From Peribacillus kribbensis DSM 17871 (GTDB lineage: Bacteria; Bacillota; Bacilli; Bacillales; DSM-1321), in contig NZ_KE387238.1 of assembly GCF_000430765.1 (NCBI RefSeq), positions 193,002 through 257,001 on the forward strand: a stretch of DNA of 64,000 nucleotides, in the 5' to 3' direction. The notes beneath the pieces are model-generated. The model was not told where the DNA came from and searched no databases. It was given only the letters and a program-made list of their open reading frames with translations. The position numbers and the translations under genes were made by a program. Within the stretch, counting starts at the first letter, position 1, and each line of letters begins with the position of its first letter. Shown here piece after piece: positions 51,905-60,673 of the stretch.

Positions 51905-53461
51905 TTAATTTCCGGGAAACCCTGCAGGCTCCGGTTTTGGCATGGATCCTGCCGCTCTTTTGGTATGCCTCCCCACTTCTATCCCGTGGTTTTTATAGTC
52001 GTCAATGGAAACATGGTTGATATCCAGATAATCGGCCTTATTGTCTCCCCCGAATACTTTAATGGCACTTCCGGCTTTTTTGAAGTTTTTTAAGGAAATA
52101 TGGCTGAGGGAGATATTTCTGGCCATATACTGTACGGCAATCACTGGTTCTCCCTGGTAATCATAGTCAGGATCCCCCTCCAGGACAAAATGGTTGATAA
52201 CCACATTGCGGTAGGCAGAAATCACCATCCCTCGCGGTTTTGATCCTTCATAAAGAGCGGTGTGGATGGGACGGATGGAAACAAGGCCGGTTGCCTTAAT
52301 ATTATAGGCTGTGAGAGACTCAGGGTCCTCCTGTTTGTGATGGCCGATATGCCGAAAGTTATAGGAACGATTGTCCTCGACAGATAAATGGCCGATAATA
52401 TGCACTCCGGATGCTGCTGACACATTATGATGGGCCTTGATTTCCACACCGCCAAAACAGCGTGTTGTTGAATTGTTCACAAGCCAGACATTCCGCGAAC
52501 CGTCATCAATTTCAATTCCATTAGAATTGGAGAATCCTCTCTTGTGTGCCCTGCCGCTGGGATCGCACATATGGCTGTTGCTGATGAGAATATAATCGCT
52601 GTGATGGGTTGTGATGCCGTCATCTCCAAAGCCATAGCCGTTCAGGTTGTCCAGCCAGATATACTTGCTGCCGCCCCTTGCCCTTGTCCCGTCCCCCAAA
52701 TACGTATAAATGGAGGAGGAAACGTCAAATCCGTGCAAGCCCCCATTGATGGCCTCAACATCCTTTACCCAGGCAAGCCTCACATTCGCAAGTGTCAGGC
52801 AGCTTGAGCGGTTGTTGCCCGCGCTTGTTTTTGTCTCTTTGCCGAGCCGCTCTACATTCCAATCAAGGCTCATACTCTCAATAAAAATGCTGCGGTTCCC
52901 TAAAAAGTGCCTGGAGTTCGTGACTACCCATTCATTCTTTCTGCAGGAATCATGAAGTTTTAAAACGGTCTTTCCTTTACCTGCTCCCTTAAGGATCGTC
53001 CAGGAGGGCACCCTGATGCCGCGGACGATATACGTGCCTTCCGGGATATGCACTTTTGCAAGCCCTGAGCCAATCGCCTTTTTGAAAGCTGCCGTACAAT
53101 CGGTCCTCCCGTCGCCGACCGCACCAAAATCCGTCACACTGACCTCCCGTGTGACATTCGCTTCCAGGCGCCGGTATTCCCTCTCAAGCTCTTCCTTCCA
53201 AAAAGGAAAGGCGTTTCCATCGTGATCGACTTTTGTTTCACCCGGATGCAATGGAAGCGCCTGTCCTTTCTTAACTACTAAACGGGACAAAAAGTTCCCG
53301 CTGCGTGAAAAATCTTTAGGATGAAAACTCTCATTTTTATACAAATATTCAAATATCGTATCTGTTTCTTTGACGGCCTGGCCGAGCCGCCCTTTCAGGT
53401 TCGTATATTGAAAAATCAGTTCTTTGTTTTTCAGCGGGTTATGCTGCTTATCCAGATACAT
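51905..53461 (-). CDS. Pectate-lyase-superfamily right-handed beta-helix protein
   Basis: The 518-residue protein starts at ATG 53461 (AGGAG 8 nt upstream). Residues 1-105 are a charged helical region without a recognised domain. From residue 106, VSVTDFGAVGDGRTDCTAAF is the start of a Pectate_lyase_3 (GH28-like) beta helix, continuing with repeated short-strand units (DDGITTHHSDYILISNSHM, NGIEIDDGSRNVWLVNNS). No signal peptide is seen. Relatives include phage tail-spike and spore or cell-surface polysaccharide-binding proteins, so a polysaccharide depolymerase or surface role is possible. Confidence 0.8.
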   Translation of the reverse strand: MYLDKQHNPLKNKELIFQYTNLKGRLGQAVKETDTIFEYLYKNESFHPKDFSRSGNFLSRLVVKKGQALPLHPGETKVDHDGNAFPFWKEELEREYRRLEANVTREVSVTDFGAVGDGRTDCTAAFKKAIGSGLAKVHIPEGTYIVRGIRVPSWTILKGAGKGKTVLKLHDSCRKNEWVVTNSRHFLGNRSIFIESMSLDWNVERLGKETKTSAGNNRSSCLTLANVRLAWVKDVEAINGGLHGFDVSSSIYTYLGDGTRARGGSKYIWLDNLNGYGFGDDGITTHHSDYILISNSHMCDPSGRAHKRGFSNSNGIEIDDGSRNVWLVNNSTTRCFGGVEIKAHHNVSAASGVHIIGHLSVEDNRSYNFRHIGHHKQEDPESLTAYNIKATGLVSIRPIHTALYEGSKPRGMVISAYRNVVINHFVLEGDPDYDYQGEPVIAVQYMARNISLSHISLKNFKKAGSAIKVFGGDNKADYLDINHVSIDDYKNHGIEVGRHTKRAAGSMPKPEPAGFPGN

Positions 53462-53550
53462 CCTGCTCACTCCTATTCTTTCATATAGGGATTATTCCCG
53501 GTCTCACTGAATGTAACCCGGCTGTCAGGCTGTCTATGAATCTTTTTGTG

Positions 53551-53587
53551 AAAAAAACCCGGCCTCCCATTCAGTCGGGAAGCCGGG
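53551..53587 (-). terminator. Terminator of ppaC
   Basis: CCCGGC-T-TCCC / GGGA-G-GCCGGG stem with an 8-nt loop and TTTTTTT on the minus strand. Confidence 0.9.
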
Positions 53588-53602
53588 CTTTTGCGCTCTA
53601 GA

Positions 53603-54532
53603 TTACTTGTTGAAAATCTCAGTCAGGACAGGGACAATTTGCTTCTTACGGGAAACGACACCTTTAAGGACGGCAGTATCCTCCGAAAGAGTCACGTTAT
53701 AGGCTTTTTCTACAGCATCCGTTCTAGAACCGAGGGCAAGTCCTACTGAATCATTCGTCAGGATGTCTGTTACCACAAATAAGAACAGATCCAGATTCTT
53801 TTCACTGATCACTTTTTCAATGGCCGCTTTGAGCTCCGCTTTGCGGGAAAGAACCTCGTCTGTATCCACAGCATTTACCTGGGCAATTTCCACTTTGCTT
53901 GAACCCATGTCGAATTCCTTGGCATCAAGGGTGATCAATTGCTCAATCGTTTTATCACTCAGGTCTGCCCCTGCCTTCAGCATATCGAGGCCGTAAGAGT
54001 CCGCATCCACACCAGCAATTTCAGCAAGCTCACGAGCTGCCTGCACATCCTGTTCCGTGCAGGTCGGTGATTTAAACAGCAGGGAGTCAGAAATGATGGC
54101 AGAAAGCATCAATCCTGCAATTTCCTTTTTAATCGCGACTCCATTTTCTTTATACATTTTATTTAAGATCGTTGCTGTACAGCCGACAGGCTCAGCGCGG
54201 TAGTATAACGGATCGCTCGTTTCAAAATTAGCGATACGGTGGTGGTCGATGACCTCCAGCACTTGTACATCGCTGATATCGCTGACACTCTGCTGGCGCT
54301 CATTATGGTCCACGAGAATGACAGATTTCACTTCATTTGCAGCTGTTTCAATAAGTCTAGGAACTTCCACATTAAAATGAGTTAAAGCATATTGAGTTTC
54401 GCCATTGATTTCCCCGAGGCGGACAGGCTCAGCTTCAAAGCCAAGCTCCTTTTTCAGGTCTGAATAAGCGATTGCAGAACAGATTGTGTCGGTATCTGGG
54501 TTCTTGTGACCAAATATTAATACTTTTTCCAT
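53603..54532 (-). CDS. ppaC: Manganese-dependent inorganic pyrophosphatase
   Basis: The 309-residue family II pyrophosphatase (DHH family) has metal-ligand motifs [19 protein letters not shown] and VIDHHRI, and the C-terminal substrate loop [11 protein letters not shown] / VSRKKQIVP. Length equals B. subtilis PpaC. It hydrolyses PPi from biosynthesis in the cytoplasm. The ATG at 54532 is preferred to the TTG at 54538 (GGGAG 8 nt upstream of the ATG). It is a monocistronic gene with its own terminator. Confidence 0.95.
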   Translation of the reverse strand: MEKVLIFGHKNPDTDTICSAIAYSDLKKELGFEAEPVRLGEINGETQYALTHFNVEVPRLIETAANEVKSVILVDHNERQQSVSDISDVQVLEVIDHHRIANFETSDPLYYRAEPVGCTATILNKMYKENGVAIKKEIAGLMLSAIISDSLLFKSPTCTEQDVQAARELAEIAGVDADSYGLDMLKAGADLSDKTIEQLITLDAKEFDMGSSKVEIAQVNAVDTDEVLSRKAELKAAIEKVISEKNLDLFLFVVTDILTNDSVGLALGSRTDAVEKAYNVTLSEDTAVLKGVVSRKKQIVPVLTEIFNK

Positions 54533-54743
54533 GTTCAAAACTCCCTGTTTCCAATATAGTTGCTGCCTGATGGTTCTTTAAGGCAGCTTTCGTATGTATT
54601 CATAGCCTGTTTAGATAATAAAGTAAATCCTTAAGATAGTCCAGTAAGACATCTGCATTTTTAAGAAAAAAAAGATGATTTAAGGAAAGTTCCAGCCCCC
54701 CTTCATCATAGGATAAACGGATGAAATAAAAGGGGGAGAATAG

Positions 54744-55493
54744 ATGATAAAAAAGGCGCTGTTTCTTCTGGTCCTGATGGCTGCCTTCTTTTTTGGCGCA
54801 GGCATTCACACCAGCCTTGCAGCCGAAAACAAGCTCATCCTGATCAACAAGACAAATAACCAGCTTGCGTATTATAATAGCGGAAAACTGGTCAAAACTT
54901 TTGCTGTGGGTACGGGCAGGAAGCCATCTTATACACCGGAGGGCAGGTTCAAAATCGTAAATAAAATTATAAACCGGCCTTACTACACAGGGCATATTCC
55001 GGGAGGAGACCCCAGGAATCCACTGGGAAACCGGTGGCTCGGCCTCAATGCCAGGGGAACCTGGGGAACCACTTATGCCATTCACGGAAACAATAATCCT
55101 GCGTCCATCGGGGGATATGTAAGCGGAGGGTGCATCCGCATGTACGACAATGAAGTAGAATGGCTTTACAGCCAGGTAAGCGTAGGTACGCCAGTCATCA
55201 TTGCTGCTACCTCAAAAAGCTTCAACAGCCTGGCCGCCTCCTATGGCTATAAAGTCAGCGGGACTGCCCCATCCTCCCCGTCCGTTCCAGCGTCACTCCT
55301 AAAAAAGGGAAGCAAGAGCAGTGCAGTAACGGCGCTGCAGAAGAAGCTGACTTCCCTCGGGTATAACACTTACGGAACAGACGGGATTTTCGGTTCCAAA
55401 ACCGAATCAGCCTTAAAAAAATACCAAAAGGCAAACGGCTTAAAAGCCGACGGAATTGCCGGTCCATTGACTCTTAAGAAGCTGGGACTATAA
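54744..55493 (+). CDS. L,D-transpeptidase with peptidoglycan-binding domain
   Basis: The 249-residue protein has a signal peptide (residues 1-26, cleavage after SLAA), a YkuD L,D-transpeptidase domain (about 29-155) with the catalytic signature AIHGN and SGGCIRM, and a C-terminal PG_binding_1 domain (about 187-249; LKKGSKSSAVTALQKKLTSL, GIFGSKTESALKKYQ). It would cross-link or attach to peptidoglycan outside the membrane. GGGGGAG precedes the ATG. The active-site His and Cys are intact. Confidence 0.93.
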   Translation: MIKKALFLLVLMAAFFFGAGIHTSLAAENKLILINKTNNQLAYYNSGKLVKTFAVGTGRKPSYTPEGRFKIVNKIINRPYYTGHIPGGDPRNPLGNRWLGLNARGTWGTTYAIHGNNNPASIGGYVSGGCIRMYDNEVEWLYSQVSVGTPVIIAATSKSFNSLAASYGYKVSGTAPSSPSVPASLLKKGSKSSAVTALQKKLTSLGYNTYGTDGIFGSKTESALKKYQKANGLKADGIAGPLTLKKLGL

Positions 55494-55498
55494 ACAGG

Positions 55499-55527
55499 GC
55501 CAGGCAGACTCTTCTGCCTGGCTTTTC
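55499..55527 (+). terminator. Terminator after the L,D-transpeptidase gene
   Basis: GCCAGGCAGA and TCTGCCTGGC, 10-bp stem, 4-nt loop, then TTTTCTG. Confidence 0.88.
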
Positions 55528-55530
55528 TGT

Positions 55531-56334
55531 TCAGCTGTCTGTGTGGTTCAGACGCTCCATAATCCTTCTCTTCCGATAGAAATGCGTTCCTGTTTCCGCC
55601 AGGTCCTTGACCATGGAACGATTAGTAAATGCCCCGAATACAAGGCCGGCTACCGGCACTATCTGAAACAGCTTTTTCCAGCCGAACTGGTCCCTGAACG
55701 TATAGACCACTTCACGCCATCCCTGAAGCTGGGATATCATTTCACCAGAACCATTTCTCCCTTGGTAATAAGCGGACAATTCGTTCAGAATGGCCTCCTT
55801 CCCCACAATGTCAGCCGACGAAAACTGCAGGCACTTTACAATAAAGATCCTCTCGCTCTCCTCATTCGGATCATATCCGTATATAAGGGCAATTTCCTGA
55901 AGCGTCTTTAACGATATGGCCAGGATGGCGGGAATATCCAGGCTGAGGGTAAATATACCTCCTATCCCTGTACTCGCCCCCTGAATCGAAGCCATCTTTT
56001 TCCTGCTTGAAATAAGAGAATCCGCCGCTTTCTCCATGGCATGCAGCGGAATGCCCCGCACATCCTGAAGGTCTCGGACCCGCTCCCCTGTTTCCTCTTG
56101 TATCTTTTCGAAAATGGCTTCCTCCTTAACGAGGTAGCTCCCTCCTGTATGGATATAGCGGCCAATCTCATCCAGCAGGCTCCCGATTTTAGTATGTATA
56201 CCAGCAGGTGTCAGCTTATCAAGGATCTTAAATGGAAGGCGGCCCAGTCTGTCCCAAATCCACTGTCCACTCTGCTCCTTCTCCCATTTCTCAATCACGG
56301 CAAGCTCCTGAAGCAGTTCTTCTCTTGATTCCAC
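55531..56334 (-). CDS. EcsC family protein
   Basis: This 267-residue protein shows the EcsC-domain pattern: TPAGIHTKIGSLLDEIGRYI, then ASTGIGGIFTLSLDIPAILA, LKTLQEIALIYGYDPNEESE and the C-terminal PVAGLVFGAFTNRSMVKDLA. EcsC is coded with the EcsAB ABC transporter in B. subtilis; stand-alone paralogues such as this have no defined function. The GTG at 56334 is chosen as start because AGGAG lies 7 nt upstream; an ATG at 56355 lies 5' of that site. Confidence 0.85.
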   Translation of the reverse strand: MESREELLQELAVIEKWEKEQSGQWIWDRLGRLPFKILDKLTPAGIHTKIGSLLDEIGRYIHTGGSYLVKEEAIFEKIQEETGERVRDLQDVRGIPLHAMEKAADSLISSRKKMASIQGASTGIGGIFTLSLDIPAILAISLKTLQEIALIYGYDPNEESERIFIVKCLQFSSADIVGKEAILNELSAYYQGRNGSGEMISQLQGWREVVYTFRDQFGWKKLFQIVPVAGLVFGAFTNRSMVKDLAETGTHFYRKRRIMERLNHTDS

Positions 56335-56479
56335 AACATCACTCCTCTCTTTCATTATGTCTATTCTACAGAAAGCTTACATTTATTTCCTCTCAAGCCT
56401 GTCGGGAGTGTGAAATGAAGTGTTTAATACTGCTCTGGTTAAAATAATTGCCTCTTTGCTGGGAAAGAGATCCATCTAT

Positions 56480-56602
56480 TAAATGAAGACACTCTTTGCT
56501 GGCGGAAGGGAGCTTTGTCTTTATAGCTTTGATGAAGACCCTTTTGGCTGGGGTGGGGATTGGTTTTGGTTTTCATAAACTCGATGAAGACTCTTTATCT
56601 GG
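56480..56602. repeat. Short interspersed repeat, three copies
   Basis: GATGAAGACnCTTTnnCTGG-like units begin at about 56482, 56531 and 56583. They precede the 52-bp tandem block and are not coding. Confidence 0.55.
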
Positions 56603-56617
56603 TTCAGCGGGCGGCCT

Positions 56618-56836
56618 TCTCTGAGCCATTTCGTTGAAGGGGCAGACTTCTTTCTGGTCTTGAGGGGACCTCTCTGAACCATTTTTCTGAGGCGCAGCCT
56701 TCTTTTTGGTCTTGAGGGGACCTCTCTGAACCATTCCTCCGAGGGGACGACTTCTTTTTGTCCTTGAGCAGCCCTCTCTGAACCATTTTTTCTGGGGAGC
56801 AGTCTTCTTTTTGGTCTTGAGCAGCCTCACTGAACC
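56618..56836. repeat. 52-bp tandem repeat block, four full units
   Basis: Units share CTCTCTGAACCATT, a CTTCTTTTTGGTCTTGAG-like part and a variable spacer. CTGAACC (or CTGAGCC) recurs at 56621, 56674, 56726, 56778 and 56830, periods 53, 52, 52, 52. The unit is not a multiple of three, so long frames on the minus strand through it (Lys/Pro/Gln-rich) change phase and are unlikely to be genes. The surrounding gap 56335-56973 holds no other feature. Confidence 0.85.
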
Positions 56837-56973
56837 AGTCTTGATGACTCCTCTCTAGACCGTCGACCTGCAAAAATGCGTTTCATTATTTCTTGAGCGG
56901 CACCCCTCAAATAAAAATCGGGACTGGTTTTATCCTTATTCAACCATAGCCCTCTATTTTTACAAGGGCAAGC

Positions 56974-57075
56974 CTAGCCCCGCTCCTTCAAATCATGTTC
57001 CCTGTAATAACTCCACCAGTCCGGCTTCCGGCCATCTATATCAACAAGATCATACTCCTTTGCAAGTTCCCAGGA
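56974..57075 (-). pseudogene. Possible oxidoreductase C-terminal fragment
   Basis: A minus-strand frame ends LAKEYDLVDIDGRKPDWWSY and YREHDLKERG. The VDIDGRKPD pattern is like the C-terminus of some SDR oxidoreductases. The upstream part of the frame is antisense to the WYL-like fragment and not protein-like. Too short to be sure. Confidence 0.3.
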
Positions 57076-57082
57076 GCTGAGG

Positions 57083-57234
57083 ACCGTTCCTATACTGAAG
57101 AAGAAGCTGTAGAATTCCTGCTGGGACTTGGCAGCAAGATAAAGGTTATATCTCCTGACCATCTAATAAATAAACTCATGGAGGCAGCAGACCAGGCGAT
57201 TACTTTTTACAAGAAAATTAGAAAAAAGCAATAG
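57083..57234 (+). pseudogene. WYL-type regulator C-terminal fragment
   Basis: A plus-strand frame reads TEEEAVEFLLGLGSKIKVIS and PDHLINKLMEAADQAITFYK before a stop at 57234. This is the pattern of the C-terminal extension of WYL-domain transcription regulators (WLLSFG-x-x-VEV-x-x-P). The rest of the gene is absent, so it is a deletion remnant. Confidence 0.45.
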
Positions 57235-57331
57235 GGTTTGTCATTTGCCGCGGTAAAGTACGATTTGAGGAGATAAAGGAAATTCCCTTCTTCAGCAGCA
57301 ACCTAGAAGTGCAGGGTTAACCTGGAATGAA

Positions 57332-57373
57332 CAAAAAAAGCTGATCCAACAGGTTTAGCCCTGTTAAATCAGC
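57332..57373 (-). terminator. Terminator after the first GNAT gene
   Basis: GCTGATTTAACAGG / CCTGTTGGATCAGC stem with two mismatches, then TTTTTTTG on the minus strand. Confidence 0.88.
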
Positions 57374-57379
57374 CTTTAA

Positions 57380-58051
57380 TTAAAACGCAAGAAGTGCAAC
57401 CTTTTCTTTTTCTTTTAGGTCTTGAATCATCTGAAGCCAGGCTTCCGGTTTATTGGGAAGAACCGAATAGTAGGTTTCCAGGAACTGTACAATCAGAGCT
57501 GCTTCCACTTCGTTTAGATGTGATTCTGCCGGCATAAAGCAAAGATCGAGTCCTGGAACGGCTTCGCCATCATTGTTCCAGGAAGGATGCACATATGGGA
57601 TGTCCAGTCTTTTATAACCAAGATGGCTCAGGACTTCTCTTCGCACATAGGGATCCATCGGTTTGATCCCGCCGAATTCATAGCTTTCTACGCGGTAGGG
57701 ATCATAAATTTCAGCAAACATGCCAAGAAGCTCCTGGCTGCCGGCGGAAGCCAGGGCATGTAAATGTTCTTGTCTCTGATTGGCCAGGAATGGACCGACA
57801 CCGAGTCCTTCCTTGCCAATAATAGTGAAATCAGTCATGGCTATATTCATTTCCTGATAATAGCGGTATTCCGTAGCACCGACGACTTCCCCATTATTTA
57901 CAGCAGCGTACACCTGGATTCCAGGATCCTTTAAAGGTTCCTCCCAGAGACTGAATTCCAAAACTTCCTCTGGAGGAAAAATTTTCTTCATCAGATTATG
58001 CATCTCATCAAACAGCGGATCTTCAATTCCATTTATTTTCCGATATTCCAC
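57380..58051 (-). CDS. GNAT family N-acetyltransferase
   Basis: The 223-residue protein begins with GTG 58051 (AAGGAG 9 nt upstream); a TTG-started frame to 58090 lacks a site. Fold features are visible: FPPEEVLEFSLWEEP, VYAAVNNGEVVGATEYRYY (beta strands before the cofactor loop) and the acetyl-CoA region GLGVGPFLANQRQEHL. The family match is weak but the adjacent gene is also a GNAT. It lies 52 nt downstream of that gene on the same strand. Substrate unknown. Confidence 0.7.
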   Translation of the reverse strand: MEYRKINGIEDPLFDEMHNLMKKIFPPEEVLEFSLWEEPLKDPGIQVYAAVNNGEVVGATEYRYYQEMNIAMTDFTIIGKEGLGVGPFLANQRQEHLHALASAGSQELLGMFAEIYDPYRVESYEFGGIKPMDPYVRREVLSHLGYKRLDIPYVHPSWNNDGEAVPGLDLCFMPAESHLNEVEAALIVQFLETYYSVLPNKPEAWLQMIQDLKEKEKVALLAF

Positions 58052-58103
58052 AAAACATTTCTCCTTATCCTTCAAGTTTTCACTCTTCAAAACAGGCAGC
58101 AGC

Positions 58104-58775
58104 TTAAGAAGTATGAAAGAACGGATTTCTCCATTCCATCAACGCGGCACAATTACAGGATTCTTCATCCTCGAGGTAATTTAATACAGCCTTGACAGGT
58201 GTCCTCCCGCAGCGGAGGAGGAAGGTCAAAACAGGATCCTTCAGCTTTCCTGAAACGACCGCCTGGAGGTACTCTTCAGGCGTCATTTTGTCCGAAACCT
58301 TGTGATAGCCGGGCATACGTCCGCCTCCGAGAAGCCTCTCCAGATTATGATGTATGACCACATCGTACATGGAAAACATAAGCCATTTGCCAAGGCCCAG
58401 TTTTCTGAACCTTGGCCTGACACTGATGTCGACCACATATAGAGTGTTTCCTTTTGGGTTATGATTCCCGATATATCCTCTGTCTGTGATTTCGTCCCAT
58501 GAATGATCTCCATCGGTATGGTGGTAATCCACCATTAAACTGGTCATGGAGCCGGCCATCTCTCCGCCCACTTCGATACAGAGTGCACCATCGGGAAACA
58601 AATTCACATGATTCTGGAGCTGGTTATGATTCCAAAGCAGCTCGTCCGGAAAAGGGGGCGGAAAGCATTCGCGGTTCATTTCTGCCAAACTCGTAAAATC
58701 CGTTTCCTTATAACTCCGTATCACTGCAGGAAGCGGTATATCGCCGTTATAAATGTAAAATTCCTTGCGGTACAT
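58104..58775 (-). CDS. GNAT family N-acetyltransferase
   Basis: The 223-residue protein starts at ATG 58775 (AGGTGA 5 nt upstream). VIRSYKETDFTSLAEMNREC is the GNAT first strand and helix; LYVVDISVRPRFRKLGLGKW is the acetyl-CoA-binding V-x-P-x-x-R/Q-x-x-G-x-G/A motif. The C-terminal part contains a small Cys-containing tail (EESCNCAALMEW). It begins 9 nt after the nitrilase stop. In B. subtilis YhcX a GNAT and a nitrilase domain are fused; here they are two adjacent genes, which supports joint action. Confidence 0.88.
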   Translation of the reverse strand: MYRKEFYIYNGDIPLPAVIRSYKETDFTSLAEMNRECFPPPFPDELLWNHNQLQNHVNLFPDGALCIEVGGEMAGSMTSLMVDYHHTDGDHSWDEITDRGYIGNHNPKGNTLYVVDISVRPRFRKLGLGKWLMFSMYDVVIHHNLERLLGGGRMPGYHKVSDKMTPEEYLQAVVSGKLKDPVLTFLLRCGRTPVKAVLNYLEDEESCNCAALMEWRNPFFHTS

Positions 58776-58784
58776 ACGATTCAC

Positions 58785-59663
58785 CTACACAAGTACCTCA
58801 TCTTTTACTTCCCAATCTGTATATAAATCCGTTCTCCTGTCGCGCCAGGTGGTTACCGATCCGCTTTCCCTTACTTTGTAGAGAAGCTCCAGGTTTAAGT
58901 CAGCTGTTACAATCATATCCTGGTTGATTTCACCGGATGCTGCTACTCCTCCTGGAGGAAAGGGAATGTCATTTGGTGTCAGGATGGCGGCCTGGCCATA
59001 ATTTGCCCTCATGAAATCAACGGTAGGAAGTGAACCGACCGTGCCTGTAGTGACCACATAGACCTGGTTTTCGATGGTCCGGGCATGGGAAGAGTAGCGG
59101 ACACGGTGAAAACCATGGCGGTCGTCTGTGCAGGATGGGCAGAAAATGACATCTGCTCCTTTAGCTTTCGCCATCCTCACGATTTCCGGAAATTCAATGT
59201 CATAGCAGGTCAGCATGGCGATGGTGCCTTTTTCGGTCTCAAAAACCTCCAGACCCTCACCGGGAGACATATTCCATTCCTTTACCTCAGTCGGAGTCAT
59301 ATGGAGCTTTGCCTGTTCGGCGACTCTCCCATCCGGGTAAAACAGATGAGCTGTATTATATAAACGGTCTCCTTTTCTAATAACATGCGTACCGCCGATA
59401 ATATGGATGCTGTTTTGTATAGCGAGCCTGATAAACAGGGAGCGATATTGTTCCGTAAAGGCCGGAAGATCCTCTATGGACAGCGCGCTGCCGAATTCAT
59501 CTCCAATGGACATCAGCTGGGTGGTGAAAAATTCGGGGAATAAAACAAATTCAGCATCATATTCCTTGGCTGTTTTTACATAGTGTTCAGCCTGTGCTGC
59601 GAATTCGTCAAATGAATGAATGGTTTGAAGATTATATTGAACTGCGGATACTCTCATCTGCAT
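58785..59663 (-). CDS. Carbon-nitrogen hydrolase (nitrilase superfamily)
   Basis: The 292-residue amidohydrolase starts at ATG 59663 (GGAAGGTG upstream). The catalytic triad is visible: Glu in VLFPEFFT, Lys in AKLHMTPTE and Cys in MLTCYDIEFPEI. It hydrolyses C-N bonds of amides or nitriles; the YhcX-type subgroup is coded with a GNAT. It is the first gene of a three-gene run (nitrilase, GNAT, GNAT). Confidence 0.9.
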   Translation of the reverse strand: MQMRVSAVQYNLQTIHSFDEFAAQAEHYVKTAKEYDAEFVLFPEFFTTQLMSIGDEFGSALSIEDLPAFTEQYRSLFIRLAIQNSIHIIGGTHVIRKGDRLYNTAHLFYPDGRVAEQAKLHMTPTEVKEWNMSPGEGLEVFETEKGTIAMLTCYDIEFPEIVRMAKAKGADVIFCPSCTDDRHGFHRVRYSSHARTIENQVYVVTTGTVGSLPTVDFMRANYGQAAILTPNDIPFPPGGVAASGEINQDMIVTADLNLELLYKVRESGSVTTWRDRRTDLYTDWEVKDEVLV

Positions 59664-59802
59664 GAAAAACACCTTCCTTCTTGATCTGCTGTTTTTTAAA
59701 CAATAACGATATTATTCGATAAATCCAGGAACTTGGCAAGTACCCACTTTCTGGGAACATAGTGTAAAAAAGTATACCATGATATATATGTTATTTTTAC
59801 CA

Positions 59803-59834
59803 TAAAAAAAGAGGCAGAAGGATTTCCTTCTGCC
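59803..59834 (-). terminator. Terminator after the HesB-like gene
   Basis: GGCAGAAGG / CCTTCTGCC, 9-bp stem with AAAT loop, then CTCTTTTTTT in the minus direction. Confidence 0.9.
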
Positions 59835-59851
59835 CCGACCCCATACTTCTA

Positions 59852-60145
59852 TTAATGGCTTCCTTTTGAAGGATTCGTGATGACGAATTCTTCCTGTGGA
59901 ACGTAAAAGAACTGAATCCATACTCCATCCAGGAAGTCCTCCCTTTTATCGAGAAGAATGTCGATATCTTTGTCTGTTTTTACAATTTCATCATGCTCGG
60001 TAGGTGTTCCGAATGTCAAAGCATAATGGGCATGATCTCCATGCTTTTCTGTCACAATGATACGGATCATCTGGCCTTCCGCTTCTTTTTCGCTCAGCAT
60101 CTGCTTAATCACCTTGGCAGCATTTCGATTTATCTTACATTTCAT
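59852..60145 (-). CDS. HesB/IscA-like (iron-sulfur cluster biosynthesis family) protein
   Basis: The 97-residue protein starts at ATG 60145 (GGGGTG 6 nt upstream). It has the beta-rich HesB fold pattern: INRNAAKVIKQMLSEKEAEG, then MIRIIVTEKHGDHAHYALTF and DIDILLDKREDFLDGVWIQF. The three conserved Cys of true A-type Fe-S carriers are absent, as in the B. subtilis YneR/YqkB-like branch, so a direct Fe-S role is doubtful. Confidence 0.75.
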   Translation of the reverse strand: MKCKINRNAAKVIKQMLSEKEAEGQMIRIIVTEKHGDHAHYALTFGTPTEHDEIVKTDKDIDILLDKREDFLDGVWIQFFYVPQEEFVITNPSKGSH

Positions 60146-60235
60146 TTTGGTCACCCCGTTTAATTTTTCAAGAATGATAACGGAGTTTATTATGCCATTA
60201 AAACAGGAAAAAATAAAAAAAATTGCCTGCGCAAG

Positions 60236-60264
60236 AAAAAAGAGCCGTTCTGCCCGAACAGCTC
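60236..60264 (-). terminator. Terminator after the comB-comA-VOC operon
   Basis: GAGC-T-GTTC / GAAC-G-GCTC stem followed by TTTTTTC on the minus strand, 11 nt beyond the VOC stop. Confidence 0.85.
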
Positions 60265-60274
60265 CCTTCCTCTA

Positions 60275-60673
60275 TTAATATACCATCTCTTCATCATGAT
60301 AATATTTAAACTCCAGGAGATTATTGGCCGGGTCGATCAAAAAGAAGGTTTTGTGTTCCTCCCTCCTCCCGCCGAAACGGGTGGCCGGCTCCTGAAAGAA
60401 TGGGAGTTCATGCTTGATGGCATGGGATAATGCCTGCTCATATTCTTCCTTCTCAATAAAGGTAATTCCATAATGCCTCGGATACATTTTAGGAGATGGA
60501 TCTATCTGTTCCGGACTTAAGTGGCAGACAACCTGGTCTCCAAAAAAGTCAAAAGTCACTCTGTCATCATAGCGCCGAGCCAGCCTGCAGCCCAATTTTT
60601 CATAAAAATCTACTGTTTCATCTAAATCCCTGCATGGGATGGCCAGGTGAAAAACTTTATTCGTATCCCTCAT
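60275..60673 (-). CDS. VOC family (glyoxalase-like) protein
   Basis: The 132-residue protein has the VOC beta-alpha-beta-beta-beta repeats: KVFHLAIPCRDLDETVDFYE, VTFDFFGDQVVCHLS, YGITFIEKEEYEQAL and FFLIDPANNLLEFKYY. Metal ligands His9, His51 or so and Glu near 125 fit a glyoxalase/dioxygenase-type site. Its ATG overlaps the TGA of comA (ATGA), so it is translationally coupled to the sulfolactate genes. Function unknown; a role in sulfolactate metabolism is possible from position. Confidence 0.85.
   Translation of the reverse strand: MRDTNKVFHLAIPCRDLDETVDFYEKLGCRLARRYDDRVTFDFFGDQVVCHLSPEQIDPSPKMYPRHYGITFIEKEEYEQALSHAIKHELPFFQEPATRFGGRREEHKTFFLIDPANNLLEFKYYHDEEMVY

Noticed and set aside
56573..56873. 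Two overlapping Lys/Pro-rich minus-strand frames (85 and 89 codons)
   Set aside because: They arise from the 52-bp tandem repeat, whose period is not a multiple of three, and have no credible start signals.
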